This document shows positions 1 through 12,337 of a stretch of DNA of 64,000 nt, piece after piece (position 1 is the first letter of the stretch; every line of letters begins with the position of its first letter). Origin of the DNA: Hypoxylon rubiginosum. Its lineage: Eukaryota; Ascomycota; Sordariomycetes; Xylariales; Hypoxylaceae. The notes beneath the pieces are model-generated. The model was given only the letters and a program-made list of their open reading frames with translations, did not search any database and was not told the DNA's origin. The stretch spans positions 186,001 through 250,000 of the forward strand of contig CADCXA010000059.1 in assembly GCA_902806565.1 (NCBI GenBank), in the 5' to 3' direction. A program made the translations under genes and the position numbers.

Positions 1-6
1 CTATAA

Positions 7-823
7 TCATCCGCTCCACACAGCAGGTCCAGGAGGAATGTAGGCATTTGGCTGGATAGCACCTAGGTTTACTTGAATGCCCGGGTCGTTGGCCTTGTAC
101 GCTCCCGGGAGCGCGACCAGAGGGCCGGGCGTTCCGCTGCCACCACCGGTGATCTTGATCTGAGTGCAAGCAAGATAGAACTGTGCTCCTCCGGCTTGCA
201 TGGCCTGGTGGAGGGCGATATGCTCGACACGCAATAGATACTCTCCGTTCGGGGTGGCAGCGGGGATAGTAGTATTGTCTGTTATGTACAGGTCTGCAAT
301 CATCATCATCGTCAGCGACACGTGCATCTGAAGACTGAAGTAGAATAGTTGCTTACTCTGAGCAGGCCATGTGACCTGTTTGTTGCTATCCATACTCGGC
401 ATCGTTGTGTGGATCTTGAACCAGACGCTGCCAGACCCATCCCAGGTGGTTGCGGTTTTACCCTCGGGTACGCGAGCGAGGTAATACTGGGTTGGACCGG
501 GATGGTTCACCTGCTGCGTCGAGATGTAGTGGATGGTAGCGCCGGCGGGAACCTCAATGGTGTTGGCGGCATTCTGCGACGCGTAGCAGCGGATGTCCGC
601 ACTTGTCGCGCTCAGGACGCCAGTCTTGCTATCGGCGTTCTTGGTCTTGCGCGTGGCGGACCAGTCAGCCTCTTCGGACTTGCCGTTGACGACGAGTCTC
701 GGGAACGTGTCTAGAATAGTTAGACCGGTTTCGTCAGATGTCAGAATAGTCTAGAGGTGACGGTGACATACAGTGAGCTTGCACCGCCGTTGCGGCGAGC
801 AGGAGGCTTGTAGGGAACTTCAT
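7..823 (-). CDS. AA9 lytic polysaccharide monooxygenase (formerly GH61), secreted
   Basis: Copper enzyme that oxidatively cleaves cellulose or related glucans outside the cell. Exons (minus strand): 823-772, 710-357, 293-7, giving 230 aa; introns are 61 nt and 63 nt. The 63-nt intron is a multiple of three without a stop, so reading through it adds 21 spurious residues. The start gives a signal peptide ([16 protein letters not shown]) cut just before His17, which becomes the N-terminal His of the copper brace; mature protein begins [11 protein letters not shown]. The second brace His is His87 in NHPGP. The axial Tyr175 and Gln173 lie in AQFYLACTQ. Cys59 and Cys178 can form the family disulfide. 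Length fits a single catalytic domain without CBM1. Family identity is clear; substrate (cellulose, xyloglucan) and C1/C4 specificity cannot be read from sequence. Confidence 0.95.
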
Positions 824-1970
824 CTTGACTAGTTGGCTTAGGAAAGAAGGAAACACGAGGCGAGTCGATGCTTGTGGTAGCATAGTACGCGATTTTATGT
901 TCTTCGGACCACGGGTCATCCCCTACCACTCTAGCAAGACAAGGTAAAGAATGTTGCGGTGTTAATTTATTGTCATTTGTCATAGCCTATCCCGTGCTGA
1001 TATTCTCCGAATCGTCCTCAATCCGGTACCCATCCAACCAACGTCATGGTTTTTCCAACCTATAGACTCCTTCGCGGCTAATATCTCAACCAAACTGGGG
1101 TATAGCCACTCTATAAATTTTTATATGATCTCGGCAGTACAGGAAAGAAATTGCGGGGAATCCGACCCCATATTCACGACATACAAACACCGATGAGAAA
1201 TAGAGTGGTCTTCCAAAAGTGGTCAGGTGTGACAGTTCCGTCGCTGCTATCTAGCATAAGAAAATTACCACGGTAGAACGTTGCACTAGCAAAACTTGAG
1301 ACTATTCTAGTATAAAAGGACCAACAGATCTCTTAAGCGTCCTCGATGAACACTATTTGCAAACCTTTCTTGCAACCGGGCAGGGGGGAGAGGTATACGA
1401 AAAAAATCGTTTCCTACCAGACAATACAACAAGGTTTGCGATACATATCGCTCTACGTGTTTCCTGGCTAGTAGCTTCTCACCTTTATAAAGGATGCTGG
1501 AAATGGTTTGATCTACTGGGTTATCAGTAACACTCTTGGAATAACAGGTTAAAACGCACGGGAAGAGGTATTAGTTGATAGCACTCCCGAGTACAGTTGG
1601 TTATATGAAGGGGAAAGGGGCACGTTTTTGAGAAATATACACCTAGGTAAGCTTACTACAAGAGGATAACGCGCACCATAGTTATGCTACCTAGTGCTAT
1701 ATAAGGAACAATATTGTTGTTCTGTATCGTGATATTCGGAGAACAAAGGGCGTCAATGTTTACACCCATAACCCTGGCGCAACATCTTTGTTGTTTCTGT
1801 GTGTTGTTACGCCCTATAAATATTAGTCCCGCCTTAGCTTCCCTTCCAGCTCACGGACTCCTTCAAAACAGGCACCATCACGTTTCCAACGTTGCATAGG
1901 TACCTAGCTCATAAAGAACTCGAACAGACCTACTAAATCTTTTTGTCCTTTTGCTTTCAATAGCCTCTCG
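824..1970. other. intergenic region
   Basis: Divergent promoter space between the AA9 gene and the repeat-protein gene. An ATAAAAT-like stretch near 890-900 could serve the AA9 gene; CCTATAAATATT at about 1811-1822 is a plausible TATA box for the downstream gene. The palindrome CCTAGG occurs near 1642. Small open frames here have no recognisable features. Confidence 0.5.
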
Positions 1971-2486
1971 ATGGCTAATTTTAGGCCGGAATCCGAAGAC
2001 GTTATCATGGTGGACGCTGATGACCCGGATATTGAAATGACAGATGCTCCCCCTATCCCCCAGGGGTTGCAGATGAATTGGGAATACACACAACCTCTCA
2101 CAAACCAGAATGGGATCAATTCTAACAGATCACCTTTCGCTAACCAGAATGTTATGAATTACAATACACCTCCTCTCACCGGTAACCAGAATGTAACTAA
2201 CTTTAGCACACCACCTCTCACGAACCAAAATACGATTGCCTTTAATACACCACCTATTACCAACCAGACTGCAACAAACTTCAACACACCTTACCAGACT
2301 GTGATGGGCATTAACAGAACACCCCCTAATCAAACAACGTCAAACTTCAACACGCCACTCCGCCCCTACCAGAATATGACGAACTTCAACACACCTCCTG
2401 TTACTAGCAAACCTACAGTGAACTTCAATACGCCACCTATCACTAATAAGAAGACTGTGGTAGACTTTAACACACAAGTCAGTTAA
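1971..2486 (+). CDS. small Asn/Thr/Pro-rich tandem-repeat protein, unknown function
   Basis: Single-exon reading frame of 171 aa starting at an ATG about 150 nt after a TATA-like CCTATAAATATT. The N-terminus is acidic (ESEDVIMVDADDPDIEMTDA). Residues from about 40 to the end are roughly ten imperfect copies of a 12-14 residue unit with consensus T-N-Q-N-x-x-x-N-F-N-T-P-P. Unit-to-unit variation is mostly in the x positions, while NFNTPP is kept, which suggests a translated repeat and not chance. No signal peptide, membrane segment or known domain. I do not recognise a family; low-complexity Asn/Gln repeats in fungi are often disordered. An intron near the 3' end (GTCAG at the last codons) cannot be excluded. 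Confidence 0.55.
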   Translation: MANFRPESEDVIMVDADDPDIEMTDAPPIPQGLQMNWEYTQPLTNQNGINSNRSPFANQNVMNYNTPPLTGNQNVTNFSTPPLTNQNTIAFNTPPITNQTATNFNTPYQTVMGINRTPPNQTTSNFNTPLRPYQNMTNFNTPPVTSKPTVNFNTPPITNKKTVVDFNTQVS

Positions 2487-3801
2487 GTCACAGGGCAAGG
2501 ATAGTAAATGGTAACAGTCCAAAGGTGTCGAACGTTACATTTAAGGCGTCATCCTGCGGTGCCTTTCTTGAAGATCCAAGAAGCTAACCGTTTACCGCTT
2601 AAAGAAGTGATGTAGCAGAGCGCGAGGTGAGTCGGATAGAGATGAACAGAGGAAAAGTAAAGGGGGTGCACTAACAGGCACTTATGGTATCGTGACCTAG
2701 GCTACCTTCACGGCAAATCAGGAGCCGTCTACCCGCTTTGGGGGAATAGAATAAGTCTGAGGACTGGACTTTAGGGGGTGAGTTAGGTTGAGAAGTTGAA
2801 AGGTTGGCAAGGGAAAACTGATAATAATCAAATAATTGGTAGACTTTACTACTCTCACCTAGTATCACTTTTAAGAGCTACGTGTTTCTTTAATACAAAA
2901 TAATAGAAATAATAGCTGTTTCAATATTGATAGTTATTGTTGGCGTATTAGTCCAACGTCTAAGGTCGACTTGTTTGACTGTAGGGGGGTTACTATCTCC
3001 GTACCTACTCATCCCGACCGAATGCAGTCTTTATTTACGATGTAGTATAACATCACCCGCTGAAATGTTGTTCTTTCTCAAATAACGTTCTCTTTGTGCC
3101 CCGAATCGCTTATTGAGTGACTTCTATATTCAGGCGACATCAAGCGGTACATAAAGGGTTAGTAAGAACAATCGAGACCTAACCAATACGTACAGCTCTA
3201 GTTAACGACCAGTCAAAAATAGCATCTCCGCATTGATGCGAACCTTTTAGGTGCTAATGATAACCGGCCGGGGCTCGCCGGCTAAAGTCCTGATATCACC
3301 CTAGGCAAGGTCTAGCCTTTCGACCCCTTTTAAGGCCCCAGTACGTGGCCTCATAATCTCGATCCAAGTCACACAATTATCATAGTACTACTTAGTCGGA
3401 TAAACAAATACGAACAACTTCGGGTGGGCTGATGCTCGCGGTTTGTTAGCAATAGCATTGAGCTGCGCGAAAGGGCGTGCAGTTGGGTACGGATGAACGA
3501 AACGAAAAGTATTCTTAGATCGAACCAAGTACGAGGAAGACTCCACTACTGATGAGCCTCACGGGATTAGCTAGAGATGATGCCAAAAATACCCGGTTAG
3601 CTATCTCGGGGTAGCGGCTATGTCGACGTACGGCAAGGAAGCCCAAGTTCCGGGGCAGACCGATGTCACCTCGTTCTTTCTAACGTGTGGGGAAGGGGAA
3701 GTAGATATATCCTGAGGGTTTCCACAGGTCTGGGGATACGATGCTTTGCGATCTTGCGACCTATCGTGTCCACGCGTATTCCCAGAGACCACTGCCCGAA
3801 C
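2487..3801. other. intergenic region, no gene seen
   Basis: Mixed-composition DNA with no supportable reading frame. A G/C-rich partly self-complementary stretch (CCGGCCGGGGCTCGCCGG) lies near 3265-3282. The last 120 bp is the presumed promoter of the CE15 gene; no clear TATA box was found. Confidence 0.5.
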
Positions 3802-5494
3802 ATGCCGTCAACGAAGTGTGCCGCCCTCATCGGGGCCGTCGCCCTGCCATTCCTCGCAGCAGCCATCCCGACGGCGCCAGCTCCGGCAGCAGCCCCAAGG
3901 GCCGAGTGCGCCCCCGTCCCATCGGCGGGGAGCTACCCCAAGTGGGACAAGCTCCCGAAACAGACGACGATCCCGGACCCCTGGCTGCCGCTGGCGTACA
4001 CGACGACCGACAGCGAGGGCGGCGACTCCCCGACCTTTGCGGCGGACGTGATGGCGGGCAAGGGCAAGAACCGGGTCCAGACGCCCGAGGAATGGTACCA
4101 GTGCCGACAGCCGGAGCTGCTGCAGATGCTGCAGGAGTACCAGTAAGTTGTAGTCCGCACCCCTTACCTACATAGCGAAAAGGAAGCTTCCATTTCTTCT
4201 GCTAGGACCGTACGCAATAGATTCTAACGGCCCGACCAGATACGGCTACTACCCGGACCACAGCCAGGAGACGGTCAAGGCGACGCGCAGCGGCAACACA
4301 GTCAGCATCGAGGTGACGGCCGGCGGCAAGACGGGCCGGTTCAGCGCGACGCTGGCGCTGCCGTCGACGAAGCCCGCGCCCGTCGTGATTAACATCGGCG
4401 GTATGAGCAATCAGCCCTACCTGGCGGCCGGCATCGCCGTCGTCGGCTTCGACTACACGAGCGTGGCCGCCGACAGTAACGCCAAGACGGGCGCGTTCTG
4501 GAGTATCTATAACGGCCGGGACATCGGTACGCTTTCTTTCCCTTCTCACCCTAGCCGCTCGGTCTCGGTCTCGTTGAAACCCAAGGGCAAGCGAGGGGGC
4601 AGGTGTTCGAGAACGGGCGCTAACAGGAGACAGGCGTACTCACGGCGTGGGCGTGGGGCTTCCACCGGGTGCTCGACGCGCTGAACGCGACGGTGCCGGA
4701 GATCGACAGCGGGCGCGTGGGCGTGACGGGGTGCTCGCGGCTCGGCAAGGCGGCGCTGGCGGCGGGCCTGCTGGACAAGCGCATCACGCTGACGATGCCG
4801 ATGAGCAGCGGCGTCCAGGGCCTCGGGCCGTACCGGTACCACGGGCTCAGCGGCCAGGACGAGACGCTCGAGAACAGCAAGAGCGGCGCGGGCTGGTGGA
4901 CCGACTCGACCCTCGGCACCTTCGTCAACCACGCCGAGAACCGTATGTAACATCTGGAGTTCCTTTTTCCCCCTTTCTAGTATCACTTCTGCTCATCTAG
5001 GATTAATTACTCCTGAGACATGCATTAAAATGAGCTTATCCCCTTCCTTAACAATAAATTACTGACTCCTGCTGTTATAGTGCCGTACGACGCCCACACC
5101 ATCGCCGCCGCCATCGCGCCCCGCGCGCTGGTCATCGACCAGGGCACCGGCGACGCCTTCACCAACTCCAAGGGCACTTCCGTCATCGTGTATCCCGCCG
5201 CCAAGCTCGTCTACGACTGGCTAGGCGTCCCGGACCAGATCGCCATGTCCGTCCGTGGCGGCGGCCACTGCGACATGAGCGGATTGTAAGCGCACCCTTC
5301 TTCCCCTTCCCCCTTTTGCCCTCTCGTCTCGTCCGGTCCGATACTAACTTCCGCACAGCAACAGCGTCCTGCCCTTCGCCCAGAAGATCCTGCTTAACCA
5401 GACCATCACCAAGGACTACAACGACCTGGGCAGCTACGGCTCCCCGATGACCACAACCTACCCATGGGCGACGGCGGTGCCCAAGGCAGTTTAG
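3802..5494 (+). CDS. CE15 4-O-methyl-glucuronoyl methylesterase homologue, secreted
   Basis: Members of CE15 hydrolyse the ester between 4-O-methyl-glucuronic acid of xylan and lignin alcohols. Exons: 3802-4142, 4240-4526, 4634-4942, 5081-5285, 5359-5494; 425 aa; introns 97, 107, 138 and 73 nt, the first two with clear CTAAC branch sites. ATG at 3802 gives a signal peptide followed by an Ala/Pro-rich linker (residues about 20-38). The nucleophile elbow is GCSRLGK with Ser244. The catalytic His375 is in GGGHCDMSG. Oddity: the family motif PQESG that carries the canonical catalytic Glu after the elbow reads PMSSG here, so the usual acid is absent; Asp337 (GTGDAF) or Asp332 are candidate replacements. 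No CBM1. Convergent with the zinc transporter 317 bp downstream. Family assignment is firm; activity is uncertain because of the missing Glu. Confidence 0.92.
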
Positions 5495-5811
5495 TTTATG
5501 TCTACCTAGGTAGATATATATAGTCCGGGGTATTCTACAGCGTTGTCACAATCCTTGATAAAAAGTTGGGTTAGCCAACGTCGGAGTTTTGAAACTACAT
5601 AGTTTCGAATGCATTACTTTTACATGTGATCGAGACACTTCCTGCGTAGTGATCTATACGTCGAAACCCTCTAGCTAGAAAGTGAAACGGCCCTGTCCGC
5701 GTTTCCCTAGGTGTGACCGTCTATAAGACCCCTCTCCCTTTCGCAAATTCCGCGACCGATTGAAACAAACGCCGCCGTGATCAAAATTGATTCATTATTT
5801 CAACAGTAAGG
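5495..5811. other. 3'-3' intergenic region
   Basis: Shared downstream region of two convergent genes. It contains TACCTAGGTA near 5504 and a TATATA run just after; no gene seen. Confidence 0.5.
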
Positions 5812-7343
5812 TCATGCAAAGGCGCCCACGATAGCCATGAGCGTAGCACCCGCCAGTACCGCAAGTCCGGCATTCCTTCGCCTCGTCCCCTTGAGGGACT
5901 TGTAGCTCTTCTCGGTGAGGAAGTCCTCGGCAAGTAGCTGCACAAGGCCGGCGAAGAGCAGTAGGCCGCTCGAGATGGCGTTCATAAAGCCGACCATGAG
6001 CAGGCCCGTCTGGCTGAGCGGGTCGTACAGCCTATGCACGGCCAAGCCGATGGCCTGGCCGATGGGGGTGGTAAGCCCGTACGCCAAGACCATGAGCCAG
6101 GGGCGTAGAGATGCGCGCGGGAACTGGATCGCGGCGATGCGGGAGCCCAGGGCAAGGCCTTCGAAGGTCTGGTGGAAGGCGATGGCGATTAGGAAGACGA
6201 CGAAGGGCGGTCCGGTAGCAACGGAAACGGCCATGCCGATGAAGACGCTGTGGAAGAGAATGCCGGCTTCTAGAAGCATGCACTGTAGCATAAGGCGCTT
6301 CTGCTCTTCAGGAGTAATCGGGGCGTGAGCGATCGCGGACTCGGAATGTATCGCTTGGCCGTTGGTATTAGGGTGCGCAAGAGGTGCCGCATCGTCGTCT
6401 GCTTCGGGGTCGAGTTCGTTAAGGTTCAGATCAAGATCTTCGTCGTTATCATCACTGTCATCATCATCGCGGTTATCATTATTGGGAGCGAAACGTCTTG
6501 TGGCATTCGGGGATGGTGGTATAATTGTAGGTGTAGAGTCGGGTAGTGGCGAGACATCAGCCATGAGCCCCTGACTAGCTCCGAGGTCGCCGAGCGCGAT
6601 GTCTGCTGGTCTATGGCTCGCGGCTCGTCGAGCGGCCAATCCGCCATTGGTCTGCGCGTTCTTGTCCTCTTCATTGTCCTCATCGTCCGAGTCCCATGTG
6701 TGGTTGTGAGAATGCGAATGGCCGGCACCTCTAGTAGTCAGGTATGATTCCACTGCCACAACCACCAAAACGGAGACCATGGCTACGAGCCCTGCCATGG
6801 GCTGGTACCCCTCGCTGAAGGCATGCGGAAGGCAAGGATCGGTCAGGGACAGGAAGGCGGTGGGTAGGAGGTGAACAAAAGCGGTGGCGATCAAGACGCC
6901 GGTTCCGAAGTGCTGGCTGAGAAATACTATAGTATTGGCGCGACGGCTCTTTGCAGACTGGCGGGAGAAGAGAGGAAAACCGCAGGCTGGCTTTGCCGTT
7001 AGCATACCGTACATAAACATATACCATAGCTATAGCTATAGGGTCTTACCTAGACAGCTTAGGGTGAGGATTAGGAACAAGGCGAAGACGTGTAGTGGTG
7101 TGTCGTAGGTGCCTTTATCGCCAGAGCCGCAAGCGGGCTTCTCGGTATCGGGGCTAGAATTGCCTGGTCCATGTCGTCTTTCGAGTTCGGCAAGTAGGAG
7201 ATGGGTCGGTACTGAGGTCCAGGAAACATCTAAACCATACGCTCCGGTTAGACACGCGGCGCGGAAAGGGGAAAGAGAAAGTGAAAGAGAAAGAAACTCA
7301 ATTCGTTGGCACTCATACCTCCCTGGTCAGGTAGTTCCATCAT
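5812..7343 (-). CDS. ZIP-family zinc/iron transporter (ZRT-like), plasma membrane
   Basis: Imports Zn2+ (or Fe2+) into the cytosol. Exons: 7343-7319, 7229-7050, 6986-5812; 459 aa; introns 89 and 63 nt, the second with a GCTAAC branch. N-terminal residues carry the fungal ZRT signature ACGSGDKGTYDTPLHV before TM1. TM1-TM3 are followed by a long cytosolic loop starting with the metal-binding HSHSHNH and continuing with acidic, disordered sequence (EDNEED, DNRDDDDSDDNDEDLD). TM4 has HSVFIGMAVS and TM5 has FHQTFEGLALG, the intramembrane metal-site motifs of ZIP proteins. Three to four further membrane helices end the protein, with the C-terminus outside. The loop of about 190 residues is long for the family. 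Expression in relatives is usually induced by zinc shortage, but no Zap1-type site was identified here. Confidence 0.93.
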
Positions 7344-7479
7344 GAATGACAGATGGCGGCAGTCGGCAGTCGGCAGTTGAGGCGCGATTTGATCACGAGT
7401 AGTCGAACTGGAGCAGCAGCAGCGGCGGCAGCATTGTCACGAGAATCATTGAAATCTGGAAACAAAAGCTTGAAGCTCA

Positions 7480-7519
7480 ATGACAATGAATGACAATGAA
7501 TGACTGTGAATGACAATGA
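7480..7519. repeat. 10-bp tandem repeat, four copies
   Basis: Unit AATGACAATG repeated four times, the third copy with two changes. It lies about 140 bp upstream of the zinc transporter start. Confidence 0.85.
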
Positions 7520-9821
7520 GGTGCAGCCCTTACGTCAAGGATCGCATTGGGGGTTACCTTGTCGTTATTCCTTGAAACCCGACGCCGTTTATTCTTCACC
7601 ACTTGCTGGGTACTTCGGCTGTTTCGTACTGGCAGAACTGGGTACGGTACTGGGTACGGGTACTGGGCTGGAGCGCTAGAGCTGCGACATCGCGCTAAAA
7701 TTAGTTGCTGCCAGGTACACATATTCGTTTAAATCTCGGTCAAACTTACATATATTACGTAAGAACATAGAGAATCGTCCACATTTTAAGTGAGTATGAC
7801 AGGTGTCACAGCATCAAGTAAATTATTAGCCGCCCCTGGAATTTACCAAGTCGAAAGAGTAGAGATGAAAGGAGCGCGACTCTCAAAGCACCTAGCAAAT
7901 GTACGACGAACAAGAGATCATCAAACCGAGACCGAGACCGAGGAACAAGTATGGCCTTCATATTTGCTGAACTGTTCACCTCCAAGACAAGCAACTTTGT
8001 TGTTCTGGAATAGACCTTCGCTGCAAGACCGGCGTGCTTTCGCGGTATGATGCCACGAGCCTCAGTACCTAGGTAGTTTTCTCAATTTCCCCGAAACAAG
8101 GCATATGATAGTCAGTCTCATTATCTTCGCTATTGCTTCAGCACGCCAACAGCAGAAGCCTCGCCATAGGCTGTTCCGCACCGAAGTCACGCAACTTTCC
8201 GCCTAGCTCAGCAGTGTTGCGTGAGAGTGACATAGGATAGGATAGGGTAGGGCGATATCAATTCTCAATATATAGTCGCCCGATCAAGTCTACTAGTTGG
8301 GGATACCCATATGATCTAGGTAAGTTCTTGACTGTTGACGTTAAGGAAGCCCCTGTTGCGGGAAATATTTTGTGCGTACGTCATGATACTTTCGGACTTC
8401 TCCAAAAATCCCATGTTTTTCTACCAACAGCCATTGAGTTTTGCTAATGTTATCAGAAGATAAGGGTCTACTAGATACATACTCTTGATATTTGCTACGG
8501 CCAAAACTCAAGGGATTTCAGGTAGAAGGTACCTCATGAAGCTTTGTTTTGGGCATGTCTGAGATTCGATACCTCAACACCGAGCAATGAAAGCTGGCTG
8601 CTTTAGAGAGAAATTGGCTAGTGATATCCAATTGCGAGACCGGCTTAGAAGGACTGCCTAGCTGCCTACATATATACCTACCTCTAGGTATCTACCTTAG
8701 GTAGGTACTCAACACCAACTTTGTCAGCACGGCGTTCCAGTCGGGCGCGGTAAAGCTGCCGGCTCCGAGTACTATCCATCCGGGTCCGTCCCGGGTCCCC
8801 GTCCGGATGTATGACACCTCTCAATGCATATTGCGAAGCTATTGCATGTTTTCCACGAATCGGATACCTGAGGTACCTATTCATTCACTGGAGTTCTGGC
8901 ACAGGCTTCGGACTATCTCATCTCTTCATCTGAACTACCGTATTGCCTTTACTATTGCCCGGATCATTCTCCTAGGTGTCTCTTCTTCGTCAGTGGCTTG
9001 CGCTTACGGTACGGTCGTGTTACCACCATTCTGGCTGGCCCGGAACGAATAAAACGCATGAAGCCTAGTAATCGTGGCCTGAGTTCTACTGATATACTTC
9101 CATCATAGTATATCTCCATTGCACCACCACTCGTCATCGCGTGCGCGCTTCTGTCCCCCCCTCTTCCCTTCTCCGTCGAACTAGGAGAGTGCGCGTTTCA
9201 GTCCACGAGACTGCCCATTCCGGGTATACCGTGACATCTTAGAACCGGGTAGAAAGGTGTTTCTATTACGAGATAGGACTCTCCGAATATTCTACATAGT
9301 GCAGATTTAGGCCGCTTACCACGCTGTCGCCATTTGCAGATGCCACGATGTCATTCGGGGCAAGCAGTAGGCCATAGAGTAATACGCGTCGAGCATTCGC
9401 GCCATTCCGTCGAGATGAACGTGATACCGCTGGTCTGGGGGGTTCGCCTGACGAAAACGGCAGCTCTGAAGTTTATACAAGCCTAGCTGGGTTACATCGC
9501 TCCATTCGCCCACAGGTTATCCGCCGCCCACTACTCTTGGCACGATGAGATCAGTCAGTTACGCCTAACAGACCTGATCTCCGATCCTCGATCCTGATCC
9601 ATCTTCTAAGCTATCTTCACCGTTGGAGCTATCTGCCGAGACCACCTCGGTGGCTTTTCATAGCCCTCAAGTCTACATTGCCAAGTGTTGAACTGACATC
9701 CAATTTGCTTCTGCCCCGTCAAAGATAAGCACGTGAAAGAGTTGTTCGTCATTCGTCATTGGAGGACTAGCTGACGAGACCGGTTGACGGTAAGTACCTA
9801 GTTTATCATATTCACCTTGCC

Positions 9822-10172
9822 AACCTCACCCGATGCTATCCAGACCCTGAGCGGTCCAGGCTGGTTGGTGAGCTGCTCAGCATCAAGGTCCCTGATATCG
9901 AATGCTTGGAACCCAGGGGTCCAACGCAAGCGCTACGCCGGTTTGCCGATATCAAACCAAGATACAGTCACTCTACTTCGAGTCCGGTGGTGATCCTAAG
10001 CCAGCTAGTAATGCAGATCGTCCTTCCTTTTCTCTATCGGTGCCATCTCTATTCTAGGGTTTCTAGCTGGTCTTTACCCGAGGTAGCTGAGTATAGGGCT
10101 GTGTTAAAAGAGAATATGAGGACGGTACGTCGGGTCCCTGCCGATCCGGCACGCCTTCCAGCATGCGGCTGA
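9822..10172 (+). pseudogene. coding-like relic, unidentified
   Basis: The frame from 9822 to the TGA at 10170 has no ATG start at its head but reads like a real protein. A charged helical stretch (DPERSRLVGELLSIKVPDIE) is followed by EPRGPTQALRRFADIKPRY, then a hydrophobic part and an Arg-rich tail. No splice partners or family could be established. It may be the remnant of a lost gene or chance; confidence is low. Confidence 0.25.
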
Positions 10173-10651
10173 CTTTTTCTATATCGATGTAACGGCACAT
10201 CACGTTATCAGACTGTCAGATGTATCTGAAGTAACCGCACTTCGGCCCAACTTAGGCGCCTCTAGCCATGCTTGCATCTTGTACCACCTAGACAGCATTG
10301 CTCCGCCTATTGGTTTGCTTTCATCTTTACCTTTTGGCATCGAAGTCGCAGTGCCAAGTAAGCTATTGCCCAGTCTGCACATCTTCACATTCTACTACTA
10401 GACATCCCATCTCACCAAGAAGATCTAGCAAACCTACTGGATAGACTTAAACGACCACTCATGAGCTCTGGACTCTACTCTGCGGGCTTTGCCTATTCCT
10501 CCTTCCCCATTCTGAATTGTACCGTGACCTTCATCTAGGGTTTCGGACCAGCCTAGCATGACCCCTAGGGCGGTTTGGGAAGCTCGATGGTTTCTGGCTA
10601 CCTTGAGGGCCTGGATTTGGGGTGGCATTGGAGTATATCGTAATAGATGTG

Positions 10652-10696
10652 ACAAGTTGTCGCCATTGACAACTTGTTGAGTTTGGACAAACTCAA
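10652..10696. promoter_or_regulatory. two adjacent inverted repeats upstream of protease TATA box
   Basis: First: ACAAGTTGTC at 10652-10661 pairs with GACAACTTGT at 10668-10677 (10 bp, 6-nt spacer). Second: TTGAGTTT at 10677-10684 pairs with AAACTCAA at 10689-10696 (8 bp, 4-nt spacer). They end 9 bp before the TATA box of the subtilisin gene, a position suited to a dimeric regulator or a structured promoter element. No known factor is assigned. Confidence 0.5.
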
Positions 10697-10704
10697 GAAC
10701 GTCC

Positions 10705-10712
10705 TATATAAG
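10705..10712 (+). promoter_or_regulatory. TATA box of the subtilisin gene
   Basis: TATATAAG lies 100 bp upstream of the ATG at 10812, a usual distance for a strongly expressed fungal secreted-protein gene. Confidence 0.65.
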
Positions 10713-10811
10713 CTGCTTCGTTCGCTCTCGTCTGTTATGTCTTGACCTAAGCCGCCACCAACCTAAATCCAGAGACCTTCTTCTTCACGTCCATCTTATC
10801 TGCTCTCCACA

Positions 10812-12337
<1,526 letters not shown>

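Larger units (their letters stand above)
7344..10651. other. 3.3 kb region without a confident gene
   Basis: It includes a 10-bp tandem repeat at 7480-7519, a GGTACTGGGTAC-type repeat at 7625-7670, TACCTAGGTA near 8067, and CTAGGTA/TACCTTAGGTAGGTA repeats at 8660-8710. The 9822-10172 stretch reads like a coding relic and is listed separately. Nothing else supportable. Confidence 0.4.

Noticed and set aside
9316..9513. Minus-strand frame WSDVTQLGLYKLQSCRF
   Set aside because: Begins at GTG, lacks exons and any recognised motif; could not be supported.
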